64,000 nucleotides of DNA from Hypholoma sublateritium FD-334 SS-4 (lineage: Eukaryota > Basidiomycota > Agaricomycetes > Agaricales > Strophariaceae). The notes beneath the pieces are model-generated. The model saw nothing but the letters and a program-made list of their open reading frames with translations. It ran no database searches and was not told the DNA's origin. Shown here in pieces: positions 14,491 through 24,490 of this stretch (its first letter is position 1; each line of letters begins with the position of its first letter). The position numbers and the translations under genes are program-made. The stretch spans positions 248,001 to 312,000 of the forward strand of contig KN817539.1 in assembly GCA_000827495.1 (NCBI GenBank), read 5' to 3'.

Positions 14491-15900
14491 ATTCCTGTAT
14501 CGAGGAGATGTCTCTTGAACACAAGGAATGGGCGCGTTATGAGTGCGAAGGTTGAGAGGTAGGCTTATATACAAGATTGGCAGCCGACGGTATCGGCTGA
14601 AGACCTGGGATATCCATTTCGAAGTGAGTCATCGCCAGTCAATTCCAAGTAACTGTGTAGTTGACTGCTATCCCCGCAGAGTGGGCGGCAAAGTCAAAGT
14701 GATGAATGAATGAAGATTGATGAAGGACCGTGGTCGCCGTAGGAAGATAGCACTTTAGAAAGGGTCCCGAGAGCATAAATGCTGTGCTTTCGTGTGTTGG
14801 AGCCACTGTTGAGCGTTGGATACATAATAAGTACACACCTTTAAGTTGAAATTTGGAGAGCATGAGAAGTTTTATTGGTATGCAGGTCAGTATGTGGGCT
14901 CAAGTCCTGAGATAAGAGGCGATATGCGCTGCCCTGCTACTTAAGATAAGGAAATAAGATGAGTCGTTTCCATCAGGCCGAGGTGGTCAAAAGCAAGCGC
15001 TCGATCAAGACTGAAAATGTCCCACGGTCAATCATCATGAAGGTGGCCCATTCTATCAAACGCAGGTTTGCTTGAGGTTTGCTCTTTTGCCATATTTAAG
15101 CTAGACATGAAATAGGGCTGCTGGAGAATAGTTTTCGCCTTGAAATATACTCGCCAAACAATACCAGCAGCATTTTTTCGAGTCGTTCTGCCAGTGATAA
15201 TTTGTTTGCGTTAGTTTGAACTTCGAATCATCTTCCAGCAGCGGCATTTGATTTGCATTTGAGCTTGTAAGTTTTGCTTCGCATTTTCCCTTAACATGAC
15301 GGTGAGTTGATTTCCTCTATTTTTCAGTTGTGCTGACTCTACTTGGAAATCAGTGCACACTGCACGTCAGGTAATGGAATCCAGTAGTACTCCGCGGTAA
15401 TTCCAAAGTTTTGGGTTGGTCTTGCAAATATAATTTTAGATATTTAAATATTATTATTGTCCTTCAAGTCACCGCAGTCTACGGGCCTCACCAAATCCTC
15501 GCAGTGGTGTCCTTTCTTCTTCTCCGCACCGGTACCGGGCCACGAGGTCAACGTGCACATGTAGTAGTGTTCCAGTGGGCTAAAAGTAAGTGTTCTAGCA
15601 CAGAAAACGTCGCTACCGAGGACGATTTTTATTCATAGGATGCATTTATCATTGCCATGCCCTGTGAATTGACACGCTGAAAAAGTGCGCGCCTTCAAGG
15701 AAGCCGTTCTACTGTGGGAGTCGAGCAGAGACTGTGGGATATCAGAGAACTTAGAAGAGATGGAACAGAAGGCTTCGACGCCACCTATAATACAACCTTT
15801 CTGCGTTTGCGTCATCCCAAGTCCACGTTGAAAACGGGGAGTCGCTTGAGAATCTGATAAAGCAACGATGCCGACATGACATTTAAATAGTGCATGATAT
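14491..15900. other. intergenic, nothing identified
   Basis: Open frames up to about 98 codons occur on both strands, none with recognisable motifs or a coherent intron structure. AT-moderate composition ends here: to the right of about 15.9 kb the sequence becomes strongly CpG-rich. Confidence 0.4.
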
Positions 15901-17240
15901 ATACCTGAGCAGGCATGTCCCGCCGTCACACAATGTCCACTTGAAGAACAATGCCACTAGACGCAAGAACATATTCGCCGCGCTGGATGGGTGGCATTGG
16001 AACCCCTGCCCCATAACTCTATATGCTTCCCCAAGGGCCAGGAACGCACCAGGCGACACGAAGTTAGGACGCGGACATCTCGCGGCGCCCACGCGCGTTC
16101 AATATAGTGCGCGCATAGTAGGCAGCGCCTATGTTGAGCACAAAGCAGTATTTGCGTGGGTACGATTCGCCCCCGGAGGATCCCTAAAGCTCGGTGCAGC
16201 GGCTGCTGGGCCAACACGCGTGCGGCGCTAACGGGCGCAACGAGCGCACACAACGCGCGCGTCACGCGCGCAGGCTCACGGCTTTGCAACGCGTAGTGCC
16301 CGGCCGAGCGTACGGCGCGCGATCCTGTAATTAGCTCGGAAGGCCGCTACCGAAGGTCCCCGCGAAATCTAGCCGTGCACAGCGTGCGTGCGTAGACATA
16401 TGAGCGCCGTCGGCGCCGGCGAGAGCCAGCGTGCATGCATGCAGGTGGCAGCGCGGTCGCGAGCAGTTCCTGAGCTGCGCAGGGCCCAGGCGGGTGGCGC
16501 GCCTGCTGTCCGGGTGCACGGAGCGCACTGCGGCTTTGTGGCACGGGTGGATACTTGGCGGGCGCGACATGTATGTAGAGCGCGCGCCGGCGCGCGAAGA
16601 TCCCGGGATGTGGCGCGTCCTCGGAGGCGTATAAATGCTCCGCAGAATTCCAGGCAAAGCATGGAAGTATTGCTCACCCTGGAGCGTCGGGGATGCGCGC
16701 TGGCGTAACGCCGAGGATGGTGCGACGTCGGGCCAGCTGGAGGACTCACCTGGATTCACCCATGCAGGACGCGGAGAGCAGGTGCGCTTTCAAGACGGCG
16801 TATACGTACGTTGTATTTATTTCGGATGGTGGCGTCGAGCGCGCGGTGCCAAGGAGCATATATGGGTCATTCCAGTGGGTGCGACGTTCGGTCGCGTGCC
16901 CTGCCCAGCGCGGTCGATCGCTCTGCGACGGGGGCGAGCGAGCGGGCTAGTCGCGACCGCTCGCGACCGCCTGCGCGCTGAACCAACCTGCCAGTGAGCC
17001 GGCCCAGCTCGATATGCGCCTCGTGGATCGCGATATGCATGGACGGCGGCCGCCCCTGTACAAGTTTTGCGCTGTCCCGTTATGGCGTCGCGTGCGTAAT
17101 CTAGGCGCTCGCCGCGCTAAAAGTGGCTACACGTACTACTGCCAGTGGCAGCCAGTGGCGCAGTGTCATCTGCACGTTGCAGAGCGCCGGCGCTCAGCGC
17201 TCAGCGCTCGCCCTCAATCATGACGCGAGGACGGCGGGAG
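15901..17240. other. left part of the GC-rich island, no gene supported
   Basis: The sequence is dominated by GCGC, CGCG and TGCATGCA-type words. Many overlapping frames stay open on both strands simply because stop codons are rare in such DNA; predicted products are Arg/Ala-rich in every frame, which argues against real coding. No gene, RNA or mobile element can be supported. Confidence 0.5.
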
Positions 17241-17649
17241 CCCCTAATTTACTGATGGAGGCTAGATCCCGACTCGCATGAAATTGAGATGTCCCTTACG
17301 AGCCACAGATTTTCAAATTGCAGTCCACGCCGTGTATGAGGATATTTATTGCCACTATCATAGCTAATTAATTATCCATGCAATGATATCTTCGGATCCT
17401 ATACGACTATCCCCCCGTTTCTTGCGAATTTAGGCCCATTCTACGTTTCGTCGTCCAAAAGCCCCGACGCGGACCAAAAAGAATTTAGGAAAGGACACAA
17501 AAATCGGACGGACGAAAGTCAGGCTTTAAGCTTTCTGCGATCTGCTCCTAAGGATCTATATGCATACCCCCCATTATGCTTTCCGGGGTTCTCTTCACAT
17601 GTCATCAAGACCTTGCCTTAGTACTTGAAAGTACTAAAAATCTCAGACT

Positions 17650-18110
17650 TCGGGCATTCTGGGATATCCCGAGCATTTACGTACGAGCGCTCTCTTCACC
17701 TTCCCCACCCCTCCCTTTTTAATTAAAGATAATACGGACCGCGCACTGTCAACGAGAGAAAACAGATGAACAGAGAAAAAAGCACACACGAGGTGTTCTT
17801 CGACCCACCGTGACTGACAAGGATCCATGTACATCCCCCTTATCGTACTTACGGGCGTTCTCCCCACCTCTCCAGGCTCTGCTACGGTGTTCAAAACATG
17901 GGCGGCGCATAGCATATAATAATAGAATGTCCAAAGGATTGGCCATGATCCGTTTATTTGGTCTGTGAAGGAGACTACGCAGGAAAACAAAAGATCACGA
18001 AAACAGACCATGGGGTCCTTCAAATGTTACTCTTATCGTGCGTCCGGCGGTCCTCTTCGCCTTCCCATGCCCACCATCAGTGATATGGACGGCGCACACC
18101 CACCAAAAAA
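17650..18110. repeat. diverged tandem repeat, about 170-190 base period, three copies
   Basis: Three segments share an order of short matches. Each has an ACG/TCG-rich lead, then a pyrimidine block (tctcttcacc at 17691, tccccacctc at 17861, tcctcttcgc at 18051), then a GGCGCA-type block (17738, 17899, 18084). Spacing between the pyrimidine blocks is 170 and 190 bases. The copies are strongly diverged and no reading frame is shared. Confidence 0.35.
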
Positions 18111-18171
18111 TCAGATTCTGGGCTGGCCGGAACCCGACTGATCTTCCTCACCCTCCAAGCACGCCTTCGGT

Positions 18172-20060
18172 AAATTACACACTCAACAATAGCGCGGTCT
18201 AGCACAGGGCGTGTATTATTAATATACACACTGGTCATACGCGCCGCATCAGCGCGATAAGGCCTCGATGATCAGGCGAAACGGCGTACGGCATGGCGGT
18301 GCACGGGGCAGGCCGGGGTCGGGCTGCACCGCATAAGGTGTTTTAGCCTCTTTTAGCTTATTTTATTTAGCGAGGTTTTAGTCGGCGTCGGGCGCGGGGT
18401 AGCGCTATTCTGGGCGTCGAGGCGCGGTCTGGCGCAGGGGTGATGATGACGATGCATGTACTAGGTCGGGAGGATCGCTGCGCCGCGGCTGTGCGCTACG
18501 CGCTTCGCGTGTCGCCTCCCGCGGCGAGCGTGCGTGCCACCCCGAGCGTACACGCGCCCTTGTTCCACTCGCGGCGCGCGCTCCCCCGCGCGCGTATGCT
18601 CGGCGCGTCCTAGGCGCATGCGGGGCGCGACATGCAGTAAACGCGAACACTAAATCTAACACGCATCGCGCAGCGGCGGGGCCCGGGGCGAAGCGTGATG
18701 TCGACGACGCTCAGGCATACGTAGTCTGTCGTGTAAATTTAGTGTCACAGCGCACAGCCGCGCGCGTGCGGACAGAATTACCTGCGACGCGGGCGTATTC
18801 TGGGGCCGAGGCGCGGTTTAGTGCGGGATGACGGTGGTGGTGGAGGCGACGCGAGCAGCGCGAAGATCGCCAGCGGGCCGTGTGTCGCCTCCCGCGGTGG
18901 GCGCGCCCCCGAGCGCAGTGTACACTTCAATTTGATGCGCTGCGTGCGACGCGTATCCTGGTCGTCACAGCGCACCGGCGCGCGGGCGCGGACACGATGA
19001 CCTGGGACGTGGGTGGTGGACAGGACGCGAGGGGTGCCGCAGCCTATATCTGGGAGGCGAGGCGCGGTCTGGCGGGGGTGACGATTATGACGATGGTGAT
19101 GCAAGTCAGATGCGAAGGCGCTGCCGCGCGTGTCATCCCGCGGCGCCGTTGGGGCATGCGACCATGCGCGCGCGTGCGTATTTCGGGCGCGTCCTTACCA
19201 TCAGCGCAGAGGCGTGCCAGGGCGAGTGCCATTTGTGGGCAGTAGCGCACATGCGATGGCGCGATGTGCAGGCGTCAATAGCGATACGCAGCGCGGGAGG
19301 TCGTGGCCCGTACTCGCGCAGTATTCCCAGTAGATTACACACTCGACAATCATAGCGCGGCCCAGCACAGCGCGTGTACTATCAATATAGCGCGAGATAA
19401 CGCCTCGACGATCAGGCGAAACGACGTCGGCGTGGCGGTGCACGGGGCAGGCTGGGGTCGGTCGGGTTGCACTGCGTCAGGCGTTTTAGCCTCTTTAGCT
19501 TTTTTTATTTAGCGCGGTTTAGCGACCGAGGTTTTAGATGGCGCTGGGCGCGGGGTAGCGCAGCCTATTCTGGGCGCCGGGCGCGGGCGATGACGACGAC
19601 GGTGGTGCGCGTAGGATCGCCGCCGCGGCTGTGCGGCTGCGCCAGCATGCCCCGCGTCGCTCCCGCGGCGGGCACCAGCCCCCCCCCCCAAGAACAAACA
19701 CAAACCAACCCGAGCGCACACGCCTCCGCACCCCCGCGAGCACATGCACAGACGAGACATGCGCACGCGCTCTTGTTCCACCCGCGCGTCCTTCCCGCGC
19801 GTCCCTGTTCTCAGCGCAGACGAGGTATGCGCCACATATGACGTATGCCGTGGGCAGTAGCGTACATTCGATGGCACGATATGCACGCGTCCCGTACTCT
19901 CGCGGTATTCCCATCTCCAGACCCAACCCCCGAACGCGCCTGCATTAGATTACAGTGTGTATTATTAGCATACACACTGGACGCAGCATCAGCGAAACGA
20001 CGCCCGGCGGCGGTGCTGGGCTAGTGCCTTAGTCGGCGTCCTATTCTGGGCGCCGAGGCG
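18172..20060. repeat. low-copy diverged repeat family in the GC-rich island
   Basis: Several blocks recur in the same order. Block one (attacacactc..acaat..gcgcgg, gcgtgta-tat) is at 18173 and 19334. The gtgtattatta-type palindrome is at about 18209 and 19955. A block with cggtgcacggggcaggc is at 18298 and 19436. A block ttttagcctctt followed by a T-rich run and atttagcg is at 18342 and 19482. A block ctattctggg followed by a GAGGCG or GCGGGCGATGACGACG stretch and a CCGCGGCTGTGCG stretch is at about 18405, 19563 and 20041, with a weaker copy near 18790. The main offset is about 1.15 kb (18342 to 19482; 18405 to 19563). No conserved frame runs through them. Confidence 0.55.
19953..19979. repeat. 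perfect 10-bp inverted repeat with 7-base loop
   Basis: cagtgtgtat and atacacactg flank tattagc. A related, less perfect palindrome lies at about 18209-18232 within the other copy of the same repeat family, so the hairpin potential is part of the repeat unit. Confidence 0.6.
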
Positions 20061-21103
20061 GGCGATGACGACGGTGCGCGTAGGATCGCCGCCGCGGCTG
20101 TGCGCTGGCGCTAGCGCTAGCGTGGCCCGCGTCGCTCCCGCGGCGGGCACCAGGGTCCTGGGCCGCGTGCGTGTACCCCTCACGCGCAGACCGAGACATG
20201 CACAGACAACACGCGCCCTTGTTCCCCCCGCGGCGCCCTCCCACGCACGCCGCGTGTGCGTGCGTGCGTGCGCCCTTGTTCCCAGCGCAGACCCGCGCTT
20301 GTGCGAGGCACGCGCGACGTATCCCGTGGGTCGTACATGAGCACGGTGCGACATGAAGGTGTGAACATCGACATCCCGCGCACAGCGGGGGCGCCGGGAT
20401 GTGGGATGTGGGATGACCATAACGCGCGCCGCATCCCGCGTCATGGGCCGCCGCGCAGCGCACCGCCGCGCGAAGCATCACCCGCTAGCAGCTAGCGCAC
20501 ACTATCACGCTAGCGCGCAGTGACCTGCGACGCAGCGCCTCGCGGGGCATCTGCGACGTGTCTCGCCCCCCGCCCCTGCTTCGGCCCACCACACTGCGCT
20601 ATCTATCTATAGCCTATGCACAAAGATGCACACCCCGAGCGCACGCCCGCACCGGGGGCGTTATCGCCGCTCCCACGCGCGCTGGATCTGGCGCGTAAAT
20701 ATAGCGCGATGGATGGATGGATGGATGGATGGATGGATGTGATAATTAACGGAGGGGATATAATTGGCGGGCGGTCGCCGGGCGGGCGGCGGCGCGGCGG
20801 GAGTTCGGGCGGCGGCGGTGGGGGTGGTGGGCCGGTGGGTTGGGGCCGGGGCCGGGGGATTGCCACGGTCAGGCGGCTAATTGCATTGCATGGGCACCAC
20901 GGTGAAGCGCCGCGCAAACGACGACGACGACGACGAACGACCGACGGCGGGCGCCCTGCGACTCACACCTGCTCTGTATATCTGCCTCCTTTGCTATCTG
21001 CTGTGCTTTCATCTTTCTTGCTTTGTACAATTTTCACTGCCCGTTCGTCCGTGCCACCCTGCCTGCAAGACAAAGGACCTTGTCCACCTAACACCAAACG
21101 ATA
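20061..21103. other. GC-rich region upstream of rtt109
   Basis: No gene is supported. It holds the right end of the repeat family, a (GGAT)n microsatellite at 20708-20739, a G-rich tract at about 20770-20860 (GGGCGGGCGGCGGCGCGGCGG-like), and a CGA-repeat at about 20920-20938. The last 130 bases before rtt109 are pyrimidine-rich (tgcctcctttgctatctg and following), as expected of a fungal promoter and 5' leader. Confidence 0.45.
20708..20739. repeat. (GGAT)n microsatellite
   Basis: Eight near-perfect tandem copies of a four-base unit, read directly. Confidence 0.9.
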
Positions 21104-22531
21104 ATGCCCCCCACACCACCACCGCCGCCGCCGCCCGCCAGCGAACTGCAGCCACTCCTCCCCGCGGCCGAGATAGCCGTGCCCGCGCCTAGCCCCCCCG
21201 CACCCGCTGCATCCCCCCCACCCCCGCCGCCCGCACCCCCGACGAGCGACGGGCCGCCGCCGCCGAGCCTGCGGGACCACCTCCTCGCGGCGCTCGCGGG
21301 GCACCCGGGGACGCGGACGCACCACGTGCACGCGCTGGTGAGCACGCCGCGGCGCACGGCGGAGCCGTTCCCGTTCGCGACGCCGCGCGCGCCGCGCGTG
21401 TGGGTGCAGGATATACTGGTGCTGCTTGCTGAGGAGGGCGTGGGAGATGGGGAGGAGAAGGAGGAGGGGGGGCGCGTGCTGACGACGGCGGTGTCCGCGG
21501 CGCTGTTCCTCGTGCCGGCGACGGCGTCGGGGATCCTGTACATCAGCAAGGTCGACACGACGGGGCAGGCGCGCGCGCCGTCGCCCGCCGCGGCGCTCGT
21601 GCGCGCGCTGGTGGGGTACTTTGCGCACCCCGCGACGCGGCCCGCGCCGGCCAGGGGGGTGGTGCGGCACCTGTGGGTGCACGTCTTCGCGCGCGCGCAG
21701 GCGCAGTACCTGTTCAGCGGCTCGGCGGACGTCGCGGGGAAGCGGCCGCTCGGGGACGTGCAGCTGTGCGCGTGGTGGCGGCGGCTGCTCGGGCGCGTGG
21801 CGGAGGGCGTGGGCGGGGCGGCGCGGGTGCGGATGAGCTACGTGCTGCCGGGGCTGAGCGCGGCGGAGGCGGCGCACGCGCTGGGCGGGGGCGCGGCGGC
21901 GGGGTGGGCGTACGGGCACCCGTACCGCGTGGAGGGGGGCGTGCCGCTGCCGTGCCCCGCGCCGCCCGCGGAGGAGGCAGGGACGAAGCGCAAGGCGGGG
22001 GCGGGGCTGAATCTGGGGTGCGTGATCCCGTCGTTCGACGACGACCCGAAGGCGCGGTTCATGGACGAGATCGCGTACACGGAGCTGCGGTCGCCGCGGC
22101 CGAAGCGGGCGCGCCGGGAGGGGGACGAGCGGCGGGCGGCGCTGGGGGAGCTGGGGGCGGTGTCCGCGGACGAGTTCTGGGAGCGCATGTCGTTCCGGCA
22201 GGAGTGCGTCGCGGGCGCCGTCACGGGCTTCTTCACGCTGGTGGTGTCGGGCGGCGGGCCGGCGGGGGACGCGGCGGTTCCGGAGGCCGCGCCGGGGCAG
22301 GTCGGGGGGCAGGTGGCGAAGCGGCTGCTGACGATGCTGCTGGAGGGCGTCGAGTTCTCGAGCAGGGCGCGGGCGGTGCGGGCGACGGCGACGGTGGACG
22401 GCGCGGTGGCGGGGCTGTGCGACGGATCGGCGACGGGATCTGTGCGCACGCAGAATGCAGTGGGGGGCCGGGCGGTGGCGGCAGAGGCGGTGGTGCGGGT
22501 GCTCGCTGTGCGCCGGAAAAAGAAGACGTAG
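21104..22531 (+). CDS. rtt109: Rtt109-type histone H3 lysine acetyltransferase
   Basis: Fungal-specific acetyltransferase that modifies new histone H3 (K56, and N-terminal lysines with chaperones) during replication-coupled nucleosome assembly. A single uninterrupted frame of 475 residues. After a Pro-rich start (residues 1-55) come the family landmarks: LRDHLLAALAGHPGTRTHHV, the segment VHALVSTPRR, WVQDILVLLAEE, FLVPATASGILYISKVDTTG, LWVHVFARAQAQYLFSGSAD, GKRPLGDVQLCAWWRRLL and YVLPGLSAAEA. The acidic active-site region follows as FDDDPKARFMDEIAYTELR, then a basic stretch and DEFWERMSFRQECVAGAVTG. The protein ends in a basic tail, RRKKKT. Codon third positions are almost all G or C, unlike cul1 or prp8, and there are no introns. 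The next gene starts only 71 bases downstream. Confidence 0.93.
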   Translation: MPPTPPPPPPPASELQPLLPAAEIAVPAPSPPAPAASPPPPPPAPPTSDGPPPPSLRDHLLAALAGHPGTRTHHVHALVSTPRRTAEPFPFATPRAPRVWVQDILVLLAEEGVGDGEEKEEGGRVLTTAVSAALFLVPATASGILYISKVDTTGQARAPSPAAALVRALVGYFAHPATRPAPARGVVRHLWVHVFARAQAQYLFSGSADVAGKRPLGDVQLCAWWRRLLGRVAEGVGGAARVRMSYVLPGLSAAEAAHALGGGAAAGWAYGHPYRVEGGVPLPCPAPPAEEAGTKRKAGAGLNLGCVIPSFDDDPKARFMDEIAYTELRSPRPKRARREGDERRAALGELGAVSADEFWERMSFRQECVAGAVTGFFTLVVSGGGPAGDAAVPEAAPGQVGGQVAKRLLTMLLEGVEFSSRARAVRATATVDGAVAGLCDGSATGSVRTQNAVGGRAVAAEAVVRVLAVRRKKKT

Positions 22532-22532
22532 A

Positions 22533-22540
22533 TATAAAAG
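22533..22540 (+). promoter_or_regulatory. TATA box for the gene starting at 22603
   Basis: TATAAAAG starts two bases after the rtt109 stop codon and about 63 bases before the next ATG. It is one of the few AT-rich words in this stretch. Assignment as promoter is inference from sequence and spacing. Confidence 0.55.
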
Positions 22541-22602
22541 GGAATGTGTTCCGGGTGTTTTTAATTAAGTGCCCCCTTGACCACGGTCGTCTGGCTGCCG
22601 CC

Positions 22603-24049
22603 ATGTCAACGCAGTCGCTGCCCTCGTTCGCGCAGGCATTCAGCACGATCCCCGCCTCGGACGCCCTGCCGCCCATCATGCCCTCGCGCAAGCGCACCAG
22701 CGACGACCCGCCCGTCAAGCAGGAGGACCCCGCGCCGCCGCCGTCCGCCCTCATGCCCGCCCCCAAAAAGCGCCGGGTCACCGTCAGCGGCGCCCCGCAG
22801 CCGCTGCACATCGACGTCCCGCCCGCGCTGCCCGCGTCCACGCCCATCTCCCCCGTCGTCATCGGCTTCCCCGTCCACCGCGACAACCCCGCCGCCATGG
22901 ACCAGGTCCGCAGCATGCTCTCCGTCAAGCAGAAGCAGAAGGCCCTCATCGAGCAGCGCAGGGGGTCCGCCGCCGGGCCCCTCTCCCCCGCCACCCCCGG
23001 CGACCCCCCCAGCTCGACCCCCCGCCCCGCCCGCCGTCCGCCACGCCCCCCGTCGCCGCCCCCGCAGCCGCACGCGCTGCCGCCGCCGCCCATCAGCTTC
23101 GCCCGCCGCCGCGCCGCGCTCATGAACGGCAAGCGCAAGCCCGCCGACATCCTCATCTCGCCGCGCGAGGCGCACACCCGCGACCAGCTGCAGCCCGCCA
23201 TCCAGAGCGCCCNNNNNNNNNNNNNNNNNNNNNNNNNNNNNNNNNNNNNNNNNNNNNNNNNNNNNNNNNNNNNNNNNNNNNNNNNNNNNNNNNNNNNNNN
23301 NNNNNNNNNNNNNNNNNNNNNNNNNNNNNNNNNNNNNNNNNNNNNNNNNNNNNNNNNNNNNNNNNNNNNNNNGCTCGCCCCCCGCCTCCATCCCCATCGC
23401 CGCCACCCGCGTCCCCCCGACCCCCACCACCCTCACCCGCACCGGCTCCGCCTACGCCCGCGCCGCCGACTCCGACCGCGCCGCCTTCCTCGCGCCCTTC
23501 GAGCTCTTCTACGACGCCCTCGGCGACGCCCGCACCCTCAAGGGCTGGCTCGGCGACCAGCTGCGCGAGAGCCGCGCCCTGCTCTCCGCCCTCGGCGCCG
23601 CACAGGAGCGCCGCGCAGAGAGCGTCGACGCCGCCGTCGAGCGCCGCATGGCGGGCGTCAACGCCGAGCTCGCCGCGCTGCGCCGCCGCGTCGAGGAGCT
23701 CGAGGCCCCGCCGCGCCACGCCAACGGCGACCCGTACACGTTCCCGCCTGCAGACGCCGCGGGCCCGAGCCGCATGCGCGCGGAGCCGCCCCGCCGGCTG
23801 TCGTCGCCCGCGGGCGGCTGGGGCGACCCGCGCGACAGGGACAGGGAGTGGGAGCGCCGCGCGGACCAGGACGCCTCGCCGCAGATGGGCCGCCGCGAGC
23901 CGGGCGAGCGCGAACGCGAACGGGAGTACATGGAGCGCGAGAGGGATAGGGAGCGCGACCGCGATAGGGACGGCCGGCGGAACTCGGTGGTCATGGCCGC
24001 CCCCGAGGAGGAGGAGGAAGACGACGAGGGCCCCGCGCGCACCGCGTGA
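22603..24049 (+). CDS. uncharacterised Pro-rich, coiled-coil protein (interrupted by assembly gap)
   Basis: Function not known to me. The ATG at 22603 gives MSTQSLPSFAQAFSTIP. Basic, nuclear-localisation-like clusters (SRKRTSDD, PKKRRVTVS) follow, then a motif that looks conserved, SPVVIGFPVHRDNPAAMDQV, and VRSMLSVKQKQKALIEQRRG, and then a Pro-rich stretch. A run of N (23213-23372) cuts the frame. Beyond it, a different frame continues FLAPFELFYDALGDARTLKG and a coiled coil (about 23560-23710, ending RRRVEELE). An Arg/Glu/Asp repeat (EREREREYMERERDRERDRD) and an acidic end EEEEEDDEGPARTA precede TGA at 24049. The two parts are offset by one base, so the gap size is wrong or an intron lies in it. 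A nuclear location is inferred from the basic clusters only. Confidence 0.7.
23213..23372. other. assembly gap of 160 N
   Basis: A run of N inside a coding region of extreme GC content, probably a sequencing or assembly failure and not a true unknown insertion. Confidence 0.95.
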
Positions 24050-24490
24050 CCGCCCCATGTATTTACGCCCCTGCCCTTTTTTGTCTGCGCGGTGCGCGCT
24101 GACGATTGTGAACGACACATCTTGGACGATGTACTATATGCCCCGCCGTGTACCACCCCCTCCCCTTCTCCCCCCTTCTCCCCACCCCCCAACCCACCCC
24201 CTGCCTACCCACCCATTTCACCCGCACCTGCATCCGGCTCGCGCGGCGTCAGCGCGGGCCTGCGTGTTCTTGTATTGTTTTTTGCCCTTGCCTTGTCTTT
24301 TGACGTTCGTGTGCGCCTTCCTTTTCCTGTGCTTTTGTTCCTGGTTATGGATTCTGTTGTTGTTGTTGTTGTTGTTTTTGCTATCTGATTTGATTGGGCT
24401 TGTTCGTTCGTTGTGTTTTTTGTGCTTCTCAGGCCGCTTCGCGTGTCCGCGGCGCCGGGTCTGAGCACACGCGCGCGTGGTGTGCGCCTG
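24050..24490. other. 3' flank with pyrimidine-rich tract and TTG microsatellite
   Basis: C-rich sequence at 24145-24235, then T/G-rich DNA with a (TTG)n run at about 24355-24376. Probably the 3' untranslated region and terminator of the preceding gene; no gene is visible. Confidence 0.45.

Noticed and set aside
16331..16759. Overlapping long frames on both strands at 16-20 kb
   Set aside because: They are open in several frames at once because stops are rare in CpG-rich DNA, and products are Arg/Ala-rich with no motifs.
20963..21919. 318-codon minus-strand frame opposite rtt109
   Set aside because: It is a shadow of the rtt109 coding strand in GC-rich sequence; its product is an Arg/Pro repeat.
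21673..23949. 758-codon plus-strand frame running through the N gap
   Set aside because: It overlaps rtt109 in another frame and depends on untranslatable N; the Gly/Arg/Ala composition is an artefact of GC-rich DNA.
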